Shown here: positions 1 through 6,977 of the stretch, in pieces
How the letters are laid out: every line of letters starts with the position of its first letter
Position numbering within the stretch: position 1 is the first letter of the stretch
Assembly (NCBI GenBank): GCA_964524065.1
Contig: CAZGCB010000035.1
Location: 1-22,878, forward strand
Length of the DNA stretch: 22,878 nt
Direction of reading: 5' to 3'
From: CAZADA01 sp964524065
GTDB taxonomy: Bacteria; Pseudomonadota; Alphaproteobacteria; Caulobacterales; Maricaulaceae
The notes under the pieces: generated by a model
Seen by the model: the letters and a program-made list of their open reading frames with translations, nothing else
The model's database searches: none
Told to the model about the DNA's origin: nothing
Translations under genes and position numbers: made by a program

Positions 1-41
1 ATTCTCGCCATTCGCTTGGTGCATAGCTAGGCGAGGTTAAT

Positions 42-53
42 GGGTCCGGACCC
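42..53. repeat. 12-bp perfect palindrome upstream of first gene
   Basis: GGGTCCGGACCC is a perfect 12-base palindrome 32 bases before the ATG at 86. It lies in the only visible leader of the first gene, so it could be an operator, but nothing else supports this. No convincing -35/-10 pair was found in bases 1-85. Confidence 0.3.
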
Positions 54-85
54 TAGCATTAGAGGGTTCTGAGGGGATCACCATC

Positions 86-1114
86 ATGCGTCATTTTGTT
101 GTCGCCGTCGCGGGCGCCATGGCCATCGCCGCTTGCGGCTAGCAAACTTCCGATGGCGCGCCTGCGCAAAGCGCCGACACGCAAGCCCCGGCCGTCGAGC
201 CGGCGGCGCCGGCCATCAATGAACGCCAGACCAACGGCTCCGTCGCCAACGCGCAGGAGCCCGACGTGGAACCGGCCATGCGCACGACGCCCACCGCCAC
301 GGGCATGACCGTGGAAGAGCTGGCGGGCTTTGAGCTGGCTGGATTGCAGCTGCAGATGTCCCCCGAGGACGTGATCGAGGCGTTGGAGACCGAAGGTTGG
401 GTGACCCCTGTGTTGAGCCGCATGGCGACGGACATGGGGTCGACCGCGGTCGGTCTGAGATGCGCTGGGGGCTGTGAGCGCATCGGTCAAGAGCAAAGCC
501 GTGGTTATCTCTTTGAGCGCGAGAACCTGGAGGCGGACGTTCAGCCCGAAACATTGCTTCCTTTGTTCTATGTCGACGAAGAGGGGCAGCAGCGCCTCTA
601 TTATGTGAAATATACGCGCCCGTTTCCCACGGAAATCTTCCCGGCTAATTTGCTCGAGCAAATGAAGGGACGGTTTGGGGAGCCGGCTAAAGAAGAAAGT
701 TGGGAGAGCTACGCCAAGCTGACCTATCGGGCGTATCCGCCGGTGCCTGCGGGCTATGAGGTGCGGCGCGCAGCCGGAGAAACCAGCCTTGCGCCGAGCC
801 AGCGCACCCGCATCCAGTGTGCCAGCGAGCAACGACAGAACTTCCCTGAAGCAGAGACGCCGCTGTGTCAGCAGGTCTTGGCGGAAGCGGCCATGCCGCA
901 GCATCTCTACAGCGCCTTTGACAGCTCGCAAAACCGTCGCGGCACGGAAGTGGCCACGGTGACGATCAAGACATCCGAATTGTTGGTGGAGCTGAACGCG
1001 TCTCAGTTTGCTGCAGCAGTGAGAAGCCGTGCGCAGGAACTCGAGGTCGCTGCAGAACTCGCCGAGTTGCGCGAGCGCGCCGAAGCGGCCACCAGCGTCG
1101 ACATCGATTTTTGA
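86..1114 (+). pseudogene. Lipoprotein gene interrupted by an in-frame amber codon
   Basis: The ATG at 86 has a GAGGGG ribosome binding site 9 bases upstream and encodes MRHFVVAVAGAMAIAACG, a complete lipoprotein signal peptide with lipobox A-A-C. The next codon, at 140-142, is TAG. The same frame then continues without a stop to the TGA at 1112-1114, first through a Gln/Ala/Pro-rich linker typical of the stretch after a lipidated cysteine. Without the TAG the product would be 342 residues. The mature part has four cysteines (two in a C-A-G-G-C motif near base 461, two more near 820 and 867), which fits an extracytoplasmic protein with disulfides. I do not recognise the family. Either this is a recent one-base nonsense mutation (CAG or GAG to TAG would do it), a sequencing error, or a readthrough site. 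The next gene follows after 12 bases and is probably co-transcribed. Confidence 0.6.
266..1114 (+). CDS. Open part of the amber-interrupted gene (hypothetical protein)
   Basis: This is the longest ATG-started stretch downstream of the amber codon, 282 residues, in the same frame as the signal peptide at 86. There is no good ribosome binding site before the ATG at 266, and a product made from here would lack any export signal. I therefore regard it as the remnant of the 86-1114 gene rather than a gene with its own start. It holds an aromatic-rich segment (LYYVKYTRPF, near base 596) and ends in a charged helical segment (about bases 1020-1095) followed by SVDIDF. Function unknown. Confidence 0.4.
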   Translation: MEPAMRTTPTATGMTVEELAGFELAGLQLQMSPEDVIEALETEGWVTPVLSRMATDMGSTAVGLRCAGGCERIGQEQSRGYLFERENLEADVQPETLLPLFYVDEEGQQRLYYVKYTRPFPTEIFPANLLEQMKGRFGEPAKEESWESYAKLTYRAYPPVPAGYEVRRAAGETSLAPSQRTRIQCASEQRQNFPEAETPLCQQVLAEAAMPQHLYSAFDSSQNRRGTEVATVTIKTSELLVELNASQFAAAVRSRAQELEVAAELAELRERAEAATSVDIDF

Positions 1115-1126
1115 GGGAGTAGCCCG

Positions 1127-1774
1127 ATGGGATTTGCGATGGTGCGCCGGTGGGGTGCTGTGTTGGCGGTGATGGCCCTCACGGCGGCGGCGGCGGTGTC
1201 TCAAGATCTGCCCGATGACGAGTTGCTCACGATGTGGGTCGCCGAAGGCGGCATCGATCCTGATGTGGAGGCTGATGTCGACGCGTATGCAACGCGTTAT
1301 CATCCTGGAGCGTACGCCAAAGCGAAGCAAAACGAGTTTGAGCTGCAGCCTTTCTTGGACAGCATGGCGGCTGAGATCCGCGCCGCTGGCGAGCGCGATT
1401 GGCGCGACTTCTATTATGAAAGCGTTATTCGCGTCAGCTATGACGAGTACGATACGGCCGAAGGCGGGTTTTCCGTCGCCTTAGGGCCGCGGACCTCCAT
1501 CCGTGTGCCGTTCAAGTACCAGTTTAAATCTGTTAACGTGTATTTTCCGCAGCCGAGAGAGTTGTCGTTTGTCGCCATGGATGAGGCGGACGCTCAGGCC
1601 ATGCGTGCCCGTCACGGTGCACGGCGCGAGTTGTTCGTCTTTGTGGAATGGTCGCCCAAAGCGGTGGCGCCCAACCGCACACGCATTGTCGCGAATGCGT
1701 TTTCCGCCGCGCTGTATGAGGATCGTGCGTTGAGCCGCGAGGTGGCCCGCGTCGACTTCGATATCGAAAGCTAA
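1127..1774 (+). CDS. Exported hypothetical protein
   Basis: This is a 215-residue protein with a Sec signal peptide: a basic start (MVRRWG) then a hydrophobic Ala/Val-rich stretch to about residue 24, with a likely cut near AAAVSQ. GGGAG at 1115-1119 is well placed for the ATG at 1127; an in-frame ATG at 1139 is the alternative. The mature part is mixed and mostly polar, without cysteines or further membrane segments. Short patterned beta segments (SIRVPFKYQF, LFVFVEW) suggest a folded periplasmic domain. It starts 12 bases after the preceding interrupted lipoprotein gene, so the two probably form one transcript and may act together at the envelope. I do not recognise the family. Both products end in an acidic Val-Asp-Phe/Ile-Asp pattern, which may be chance. 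Confidence 0.75.
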   Translation: MGFAMVRRWGAVLAVMALTAAAAVSQDLPDDELLTMWVAEGGIDPDVEADVDAYATRYHPGAYAKAKQNEFELQPFLDSMAAEIRAAGERDWRDFYYESVIRVSYDEYDTAEGGFSVALGPRTSIRVPFKYQFKSVNVYFPQPRELSFVAMDEADAQAMRARHGARRELFVFVEWSPKAVAPNRTRIVANAFSAALYEDRALSREVARVDFDIES

Positions 1775-1819
1775 ACGGTTTGGATCGGGCGTGGGCGGCG
1801 GCCTGTGTCGCAGACGCAG

Positions 1820-1842
1820 TGCGCGGACGTTACGCCCGCGCA
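1820..1842 (+). terminator. Possible terminator hairpin
   Basis: TGCGCGG (1820-1826) pairs with CCGCGCA (1836-1842) around a 9-base loop, 45 bases after the stop of the 1127-1774 gene. A run of five T lies only further downstream (near 1862), so this is a weak intrinsic terminator at best. Confidence 0.3.
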
Positions 1843-1874
1843 TTGTGCTTGTTGGCCCCCGTTTTTGACCGCCC

Positions 1875-1890
1875 AGACACGGCCCTTGCA
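1875..1890 (+). promoter_or_regulatory. Weak sigma-54-like site upstream of fliI
   Basis: AGACAC, five bases, then TTGCA resembles the sigma-54 arrangement TGGCAC-N5-TTGCW. The -12 part is good and the -24 part has GA in place of the key GG. It lies about 95 bases upstream of fliI in a 211-base gap that otherwise shows only small hairpins (for example GGCGCA 1934-1939 with TGCGCC 1949-1954). Sigma-54 drives many late flagellar genes in Caulobacter, but fliI is usually an early gene, so this is only a candidate. Confidence 0.25.
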
Positions 1891-1985
1891 GTGCTAGGCG
1901 CCAGATCGACGGGGTAACGAACAGCTGAGTGAGGGCGCAGGCCCCTCATGCGCCGCGTTAACGTGCATGTGCGACAGTCGAGCCC

Positions 1986-3626
1986 ATGCATGTGTTCGAC
2001 ACCCTCGCTACGCAAATCCGCCGCATGCCGGGATCCCGCTGGACGGGGGAAATCATCGCCACCTCCGGCCTGACGCTGGAGGCGGTGGGCCTGTCGCGCG
2101 TCCTCGCGGTCGGGGATCGCTGCGCCGTGGTCGGGCGGGCCGGAGCGCGTATTCCTTGCGAAGTGGTGGGCGCGCGCGAGGGGCGCAGCGTGCTGATGGC
2201 GCTAGGCCGGATTGAAGGCGTGGCGCCGGGTTCGACGGTGGAGTTTGACGGCCAGGTGGCGGTGACTCGTCCCTCGGATGCGTGGCGCGGGCGCATCATC
2301 AATGCGCTGGGCGAGCCGGCCGATGGCCTTGGTCCGCTGCCGGAGGGGGAGTATGTCGCCGATTTGCGCGCGACGGCGCCGCCGGCCTATGCCCGCCGAC
2401 GCATGGGCGAGCGTATGAACACCGGCGTGCGGGTGCTGGATCTCTTCACGCCGATTTGCCAGGGCCAGCGCTTGGGCGTGTTCGCCGGCTCGGGCGTCGG
2501 CAAATCGACGCTGTTGTCGATGTTGGCGCGCCATGCCGATGCGGATGTGAATGTCATCGGCCTCATTGGCGAGCGGGGCCGCGAGGTGCGCGAGTTTATC
2601 GAGCGCGATCTCGGGCCGGAGGGGCTGGCCAAATCCATCATCATCGTCGCCACATCCGATGAAAGCCCGCTGATGCGGCGTAATGCGGCGCTGTTGACGC
2701 TGGCGGCGGCCGAGGATCAGCGCAAGCGCGGCCGGCATGTCTTCCTGATGATGGACAGCGTCACGCGCTACGCCAATGCGCTGCGGGAGATTGGTTTGGC
2801 TTCCGGCGAGCCGCCCTCCACCAAAGGCTATCCGCCGTCTGTCTTTGCTGAGTTGGCGGCGCTGCTGGAGCGCGCGGGGCCGGGCCTTGGACGCCAAGGC
2901 GATGTGTCGGCCGTGTTCACGGTGCTGGTGGATGGCGGGGATATGGACGAGCCGGTGGCCGACGCCGTGCGCGGTATTCTCGACGGGCATGTGGTGTTGT
3001 CGCGCGCGATTGCGGAGCGGGGCCGGTATCCGGCCGTGGATGTGCTGCGCTCCATCTCCCGCGCGCTGCCCGATTGCGCAAGCCCCTATGAAAACGAGTT
3101 GCTGAAAAAGGCTCGCGCGCTCATGGCGCTCTATGCCGACAATGAGGAGCTGATCCGCATCGGCGCCTATAAGCGCGGCGCCAATGAAGCGCTGGATGAG
3201 GCGATTGAACGCTGGGAGGCGCTGGAGAATGTGCTCGGACAGCGGCGCGAGCAGACCGCGACGGTGGCGGAGGCGTTCGAGGCGCTGGCCGGCGCCTTGT
3301 CGGTGGAGGGTGTCGCCATGGATGAGGACGCCGAGGCCCGCTGGCGTGATGCGCGACGGGCGGCCCATGCCGCACGGATGAAAGCGCAGGCCGCGGCGCA
3401 AGACGATGATGTGGTGGAGGATGGAGGCTCGCGCGAGGAACTGCGTGTTTGGGATGCGGGCGCCGAGGGCGATGGCGGCGCGGATCGCCTTGAGGAGGAC
3501 GGCCTCCTCACCATTGATTTGACGGCGGAACCTGCGGCGCCAGACGACGCTTCTGGGCCAAAGCGCCTGCCCGCGCCACGCGGGCCAAGGGCGGCTGAAC
3601 CGCCGCTGGTCGGCCATAAGCCCTAA
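1986..3626 (+). CDS. fliI: Flagellar protein export ATPase FliI with C-terminal extension
   Basis: FliI is the cytoplasmic ATPase of the flagellar type III export apparatus and helps unfold and deliver substrates to the export gate. An N-terminal F1-like beta-barrel (about residues 15-95) precedes the ATPase core. The P-loop AGSGVGKST is at residues 167-175, the Walker B segment HVFLMMDS at 251-258, and the family signature around PPSTKGYPPSVFAEL at 276-290. The family core normally ends at about residue 440; this protein has 546 residues. The extra ~105 residues start with an Ala/Arg-rich helix and continue as an acidic, Pro/Ala-rich, probably disordered tail. No fliJ follows, although fliI and fliJ are often paired. 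The ATG at 1986 fits the family N-terminus but has no strong ribosome binding site. The gene converges with motB and the two stop codons overlap. Confidence 0.95.
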   Translation: MHVFDTLATQIRRMPGSRWTGEIIATSGLTLEAVGLSRVLAVGDRCAVVGRAGARIPCEVVGAREGRSVLMALGRIEGVAPGSTVEFDGQVAVTRPSDAWRGRIINALGEPADGLGPLPEGEYVADLRATAPPAYARRRMGERMNTGVRVLDLFTPICQGQRLGVFAGSGVGKSTLLSMLARHADADVNVIGLIGERGREVREFIERDLGPEGLAKSIIIVATSDESPLMRRNAALLTLAAAEDQRKRGRHVFLMMDSVTRYANALREIGLASGEPPSTKGYPPSVFAELAALLERAGPGLGRQGDVSAVFTVLVDGGDMDEPVADAVRGILDGHVVLSRAIAERGRYPAVDVLRSISRALPDCASPYENELLKKARALMALYADNEELIRIGAYKRGANEALDEAIERWEALENVLGQRREQTATVAEAFEALAGALSVEGVAMDEDAEARWRDARRAAHAARMKAQAAAQDDDVVEDGGSREELRVWDAGAEGDGGADRLEEDGLLTIDLTAEPAAPDDASGPKRLPAPRGPRAAEPPLVGHKP

Positions 3627-4486
3627 GGCGCGAGGCCTAAGCTCGGCGCGGGACGGCGCATGACGGCGATGGTGACGCGCCGATGACGCGGGTGCAGCGG
3701 GTCCACAGCTTGCAATGCGGCGCGCGCGCCGGCGCCTTCGACGCGGGCGATGCGATCGTCCGCCAGCCCTGACGCCAGCAAGCTGCGCCGTGTCGCCCGC
3801 GCACGGTCCACGGACAAATCCAGATTGTCATAACCGCGATTGCGCGTGGGCGCCGCGTCGGTATGTCCGGTCAGTCGCACCTCATTGGGCGTGCGCTCCA
3901 ACGCTCGCGCCACCAGGGTGAGCAGGGATTCGGCCTCGGCGGTGAGCCGTGCGCGGCCGGTGGCGAACATGGGCCGGCCTGGCTGGTCGATGAGATCGAT
4001 GAGCAAGCCGTCTTCAGTGATGCGGAAGCTGAGGGCGGACAGCGCGCCTTCGCCCTGGGCCGCGATAACGGCGTTTTGCAAGTCCCGGCGCAGCGTCTCC
4101 AGCGCGTTGCGATCTTCGCTTGGATCGGCGGCGTCGCCGGTGGCGAAGTGCGACAAGGTTGGCGGCGAGGCGACGGGGAACGCCGTTTCGCCACGGGCCG
4201 CCGGGGAGGTTTTAGCGCCGGTGACGTCCACGGATCGTCCAGCCAACGGCGCATTGGCGCCGGAGGTGGCGCGCGAGACGGCCGCCGGGTTGAAATAGTC
4301 CGCCAACAGATCACGTTGCTCATCGGTGGAGACGGCGCCGATCCATAACAGTAGGAAAAACGCCATCAGCGCGGTTGCAAAGTCCGCGTAGACGATTTTC
4401 CAGTTGCCGTGCGCGCTGTCGTCCTCGTCGTGGCGGGCCTTGCGGCGCACGCGCACCGGTGCGGCGGTCTGAGCTTTGCGGCGCAT
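3623..4486 (-). CDS. motB: Flagellar motor stator protein MotB
   Basis: MotB is the stator subunit that carries the proton-binding aspartate and anchors the MotA/B channel to peptidoglycan. It has 287 residues. A basic cytoplasmic N-terminus is followed by one membrane helix (about 31-50) holding the motif WKIVYADFATALMAF; Asp35 matches the essential Asp32 of E. coli MotB. A Pro/Ala-rich linker leads to an OmpA-type peptidoglycan-binding domain with LTGHTDAAP and the downstream NLDLSVDRA segment. The strict Asp and the neighbouring residues suggest H+ rather than Na+ coupling, though this cannot be proved from sequence. The gene starts 5 bases after motA and its stop overlaps that of fliI on the other strand. 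Confidence 0.95.
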   Translation of the reverse strand: MRRKAQTAAPVRVRRKARHDEDDSAHGNWKIVYADFATALMAFFLLLWIGAVSTDEQRDLLADYFNPAAVSRATSGANAPLAGRSVDVTGAKTSPAARGETAFPVASPPTLSHFATGDAADPSEDRNALETLRRDLQNAVIAAQGEGALSALSFRITEDGLLIDLIDQPGRPMFATGRARLTAEAESLLTLVARALERTPNEVRLTGHTDAAPTRNRGYDNLDLSVDRARATRRSLLASGLADDRIARVEGAGARAALQAVDPLHPRHRRVTIAVMRRPAPSLGLAP

Positions 4487-4491
4487 GGGCG

Positions 4492-5412
4492 TTAGGCCCC
4501 CGCCGGATTAGCGGCGCCGGCGGGGCCGGGATCGCGTGTGGCGGCGGGGGCAGCGCCGGGGCTGTGCTGGCGGGTTGCGGTCTCCAGGGCGTCGAAGCTG
4601 GGCTGGACGTCATCGGTCAACACTTTGCGCGAAAACTCGACGGCGATTTGCGGCGGCGCGCCGTTCAGGAAGGCGATGAGGCCGGCCTTAACGCTGGCCA
4701 ACACGCTCATGTCCCCATCAAGCAAATGGCGCATGGCGGCGGCCAAGGGCGTAACAAAGCCATACGCCAAAATCACTCCGAGAAAGGTGCCCACCAGGGC
4801 GCCGCCGATCATGGCGCCGAGCACTTCGGGCGTTTGGTTGATGTAGCCCATGGCTTTGATGACGCCCAAAATGGCCGCCACAATCCCCAAGGCTGGCAGG
4901 GTGTCGGCCAATCCCTCGATCGCTTTGATCACGCGCCGGTGGTGTTTGGAGATGGTGTCGATCTCCTCCTCCATCAGCGCTTCCAACTCATGCGGACGTT
5001 CCGAGCCGAGGGAGATCAGACGCACATAATCGCAGAGGAACCGGATGGCGCGCTCCTGCTGCAGGGCCGCGGGGTGGGCTTTGAAGAGGGGGCTCTCCTG
5101 CGGGCGCTCCACATCATTTTCGACACTGGCGACGCCCTTCGCTTTGATCTGACGGAACAGCGTGAACAACAACGACAGCATGGCCAAATGCTCGCGTGCG
5201 CCCAGACGTTTGCCGGCGGCGACGCGCATAAAGGTGTTGGCGATGGCGCCGATCAGCTGGCGCGGGGTGGCGATCAAGAAAGCGCCGAAGGCGGAGCCAC
5301 AGATGATCACGATTTCATAGGGTTGCCACAACACACCCGCCTTGCCGCCCAGGGCGGTGAAGCCGCCAATCACGCTGACGGCGATGATCACGACGCCGAG
5401 GATCAAGATCAT
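4492..5412 (-). CDS. motA: Flagellar motor stator protein MotA
   Basis: MotA is the multi-pass inner-membrane stator protein that turns ion flow into torque on FliG. It has 306 residues, with membrane helices at about 1-20, 32-50, 172-190 and 200-222. LPALGIVAA places Pro173 and the later GFVTPLAA places Pro222, both at the E. coli numbering. In the cytoplasmic loop, Glu98 of the torque-contact pair is kept, and the Arg90 position is Lys. The C-terminus has a ~25-residue Ala/Pro/Gly-rich tail that looks disordered. The start overlaps the end of the MotC-like gene (ATGA), so the three genes are co-transcribed and probably translationally coupled. Confidence 0.95.
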   Translation of the reverse strand: MILILGVVIIAVSVIGGFTALGGKAGVLWQPYEIVIICGSAFGAFLIATPRQLIGAIANTFMRVAAGKRLGAREHLAMLSLLFTLFRQIKAKGVASVENDVERPQESPLFKAHPAALQQERAIRFLCDYVRLISLGSERPHELEALMEEEIDTISKHHRRVIKAIEGLADTLPALGIVAAILGVIKAMGYINQTPEVLGAMIGGALVGTFLGVILAYGFVTPLAAAMRHLLDGDMSVLASVKAGLIAFLNGAPPQIAVEFSRKVLTDDVQPSFDALETATRQHSPGAAPAATRDPGPAGAANPAGA

Positions 5413-6773
5413 GAGGCTTCTCCGGTCAAATCTCCGGCCCAGGCCGCGTCGTCCAGCACGGCGCGCACGGGGGGCAGGGCGTTCTCCACTCGTAAGAGGG
5501 CGCGGCGCGCGGCGCTCGCCGGCAGGGGGCGCGGCGCCAGCTGCGGCGTGGGCGGCGCCAGGGCCGCGGTGACTGCGCTGTCGGGGCTTTGGGGTCGCGG
5601 CAAGGCTGCGTGCGCCAGGGCGGCGCGCGCGCGGGTGCGCCAGGCGCCCATGGCGTCCGGTGTCGTTTCGGCGAGGCGCAACACCTCCTCCGGCAAGTCG
5701 GCGTCCAGCAACGCTTGCCAGTGCACGTGATCGGCCGCCAGCGCGCCCATCGGCGCCGCCGCATGGAGGCGGGCGGCGGCATAAAAATCGATGCGCGCGG
5801 CGAAACTCATCTCCGGGTAGCGGCGTGTGACGATCACAGCATCGAGCAGGGCGTCCAGGCGCTGTTGAGCCTTGCGGGCGTGATCGGCGTAGGGCCCGTA
5901 TGTGTGGTGGGTGATGGCGGCGATGAGCGCTGCGGCGGAGTCACGGGGCTGTCCGGCGAAGCGGTAGGCGCGCGCCAAGGCCGGGAGCGCGCGGGCGCTG
6001 AGGCGAGCGCTCGGCCAGTCCGTCAGCAGGCGTTCGAGGATCTGTGTGGTTTCGCTGGGTGTCGTATCGCCTTGCGCCCAATCCAAAGCGGCCAGGTGAA
6101 AGCGGGCCTGAGCTGTCCACGCGCTGCGTTCGGGGCGGCCGGCCTCGGCGGCCTGAGCATAGAGCGCTTTGGCGCGATCCATGTTCCGCGCGGCGTGCGC
6201 GGCGCGGGCTTGGGCGAAGAGGGCGGCGTCCGCGCCGGCGACCTGCTCGGCCAGCCGGGCGAAATGGGCCGCCAGGCGGGGCGCGCCGGCGCGTGCAGCG
6301 GCGTCGGCGAGGGCGGGCGTCAGCCGCATGCGCGCCCAGTGTGGCGCAGCGCCATATCCGTTGCGGGCCGCCGCCAATAGTGCGTAAGGCACTGGCGCGG
6401 CGTCCAGTTCCGCCAGCCGCCCCGCATGGACAAAGGCGCTAAGGCCCTGCGGCGCCAGAAGCACCGTCGCGGCTTCCCGCGCCAGGTGCTCATCACGCAG
6501 GCCGCGAGCAGTCAGGGCTAGGCTCAACAACTCAGGGTTCGCAACGCCGTCCACCGCCTGCAGGGCGGCGGTCGTCTCCGCCAGCAGGCCGTGGCGCCAG
6601 TACAATCGCCCCAAAGCGTCAGCGGCGGCGCGGCGGTCGACATCGCTGGAGGCCCGCGCGAGAGCGGCGGTGAGCGCTGTGCGCTCAGCCACAAAGTCGA
6701 CGTTCTCGGCGTGGGCCGTCGGTGCTTGAGCCCAAAACACGCAGCTCGCAAGGATGATCAGCAACAGGCGCAT
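5409..6773 (-). CDS. Periplasmic helical-repeat protein, MotC-like candidate
   Basis: This is a 454-residue protein with a clear Sec signal peptide (hydrophobic residues 3-20, likely cut after AHA at residue 22). The rest is almost entirely alpha-helical and Ala/Leu/Arg-rich with TPR-like helix pairs, for example ALGRLYWRHGLLAETTAAL near residues 69-87. It is the first gene of the mot operon and overlaps motA by 4 bases. In rhizobia, MotC is a periplasmic protein of similar length encoded next to motB; it stabilises MotB and is needed for motility. Location, length and context make a MotC-like role attractive, but I cannot show homology and a generic TPR lipoprotein-assembly or secretion factor is not excluded. 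The ATG at 6773 is 20 bases downstream of the promoter-like block described upstream. Confidence 0.7.
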   Translation of the reverse strand: MRLLLIILASCVFWAQAPTAHAENVDFVAERTALTAALARASSDVDRRAAADALGRLYWRHGLLAETTAALQAVDGVANPELLSLALTARGLRDEHLAREAATVLLAPQGLSAFVHAGRLAELDAAPVPYALLAAARNGYGAAPHWARMRLTPALADAAARAGAPRLAAHFARLAEQVAGADAALFAQARAAHAARNMDRAKALYAQAAEAGRPERSAWTAQARFHLAALDWAQGDTTPSETTQILERLLTDWPSARLSARALPALARAYRFAGQPRDSAAALIAAITHHTYGPYADHARKAQQRLDALLDAVIVTRRYPEMSFAARIDFYAAARLHAAAPMGALAADHVHWQALLDADLPEEVLRLAETTPDAMGAWRTRARAALAHAALPRPQSPDSAVTAALAPPTPQLAPRPLPASAARRALLRVENALPPVRAVLDDAAWAGDLTGEAS

Positions 6774-6787
6774 AGCCGCACGCTCCA

Positions 6788-6808
6788 GCGCCGGGTTTAA
6801 GCCGGCGC
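6788..6808 (-). repeat. Perfect 7-bp inverted repeat in the mot leader
   Basis: GCGCCGG (6788-6794) and CCGGCGC (6802-6808) flank the 7-base centre GTTTAAG. The repeat sits over the proposed -10 element of the mot operon, so it could be an operator or, if transcribed, a 5' hairpin. There is no T run after it. Confidence 0.5.
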
Positions 6809-6819
6809 CAAGGGCGCAA
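6795..6819 (-). promoter_or_regulatory. Candidate promoter of the motC-like/motA/motB operon
   Basis: Read on the minus strand, TTGCGCC (6819-6813), 10 bases, then GCTTAAAC (6802-6795). The second element matches the Caulobacter housekeeping -10 consensus GCTANAWC at 7 of 8 positions; the first is a partial match to the -35 consensus TTGACGS, with a permitted spacer of 10-14. Transcription would begin about 15 bases before the ATG. A closely similar block lies upstream of flgE, which makes this more than a chance match. Confidence 0.45.
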
Positions 6820-6845
6820 ATCCCGCCAAATCCAACTCAAATATA

Positions 6846-6877
6846 CGACGCATACGATACAAACACGCGACGAATAC
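6846..6877. repeat. Direct repeat with 22-bp period in the mot/flgF divergent spacer
   Basis: CGACGCATAC (6846-6855) and CGACGAATAC (6868-6877) match at 9 of 10 bases and are 22 bp apart, close to two helical turns, so both would face the same side of the DNA. The segment also contains ATACGATAC (6852-6860), whose minus-strand form GTATCGTAT recurs upstream of flgE. This is the only AT-richer part of the 204-base gap between the divergent operons and is the best candidate for a regulator binding site there. Confidence 0.4.
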
Positions 6878-6977
6878 AGGGCGAAAACGGTGCAAATCAT
6901 CCCTTCAACGTCGGTGTAAAACGCGACCGTCAGCTTCTGCATGCGGCCCTGATCCGCATCCCACTCGGAGGCCCTTG

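Noticed and set aside
59..1330. 423-codon minus-strand open frame opposite the first two genes
   Set aside because: Its translation is rich in Arg/His with no domain pattern, and the + strand has signal peptides and ribosome sites. It is an antisense shadow of GC-rich coding DNA.
2202..3617. 471-codon minus-strand frame inside fliI
   Set aside because: Antisense shadow of a clear FliI; Arg/His/Gln-rich with no family motif.
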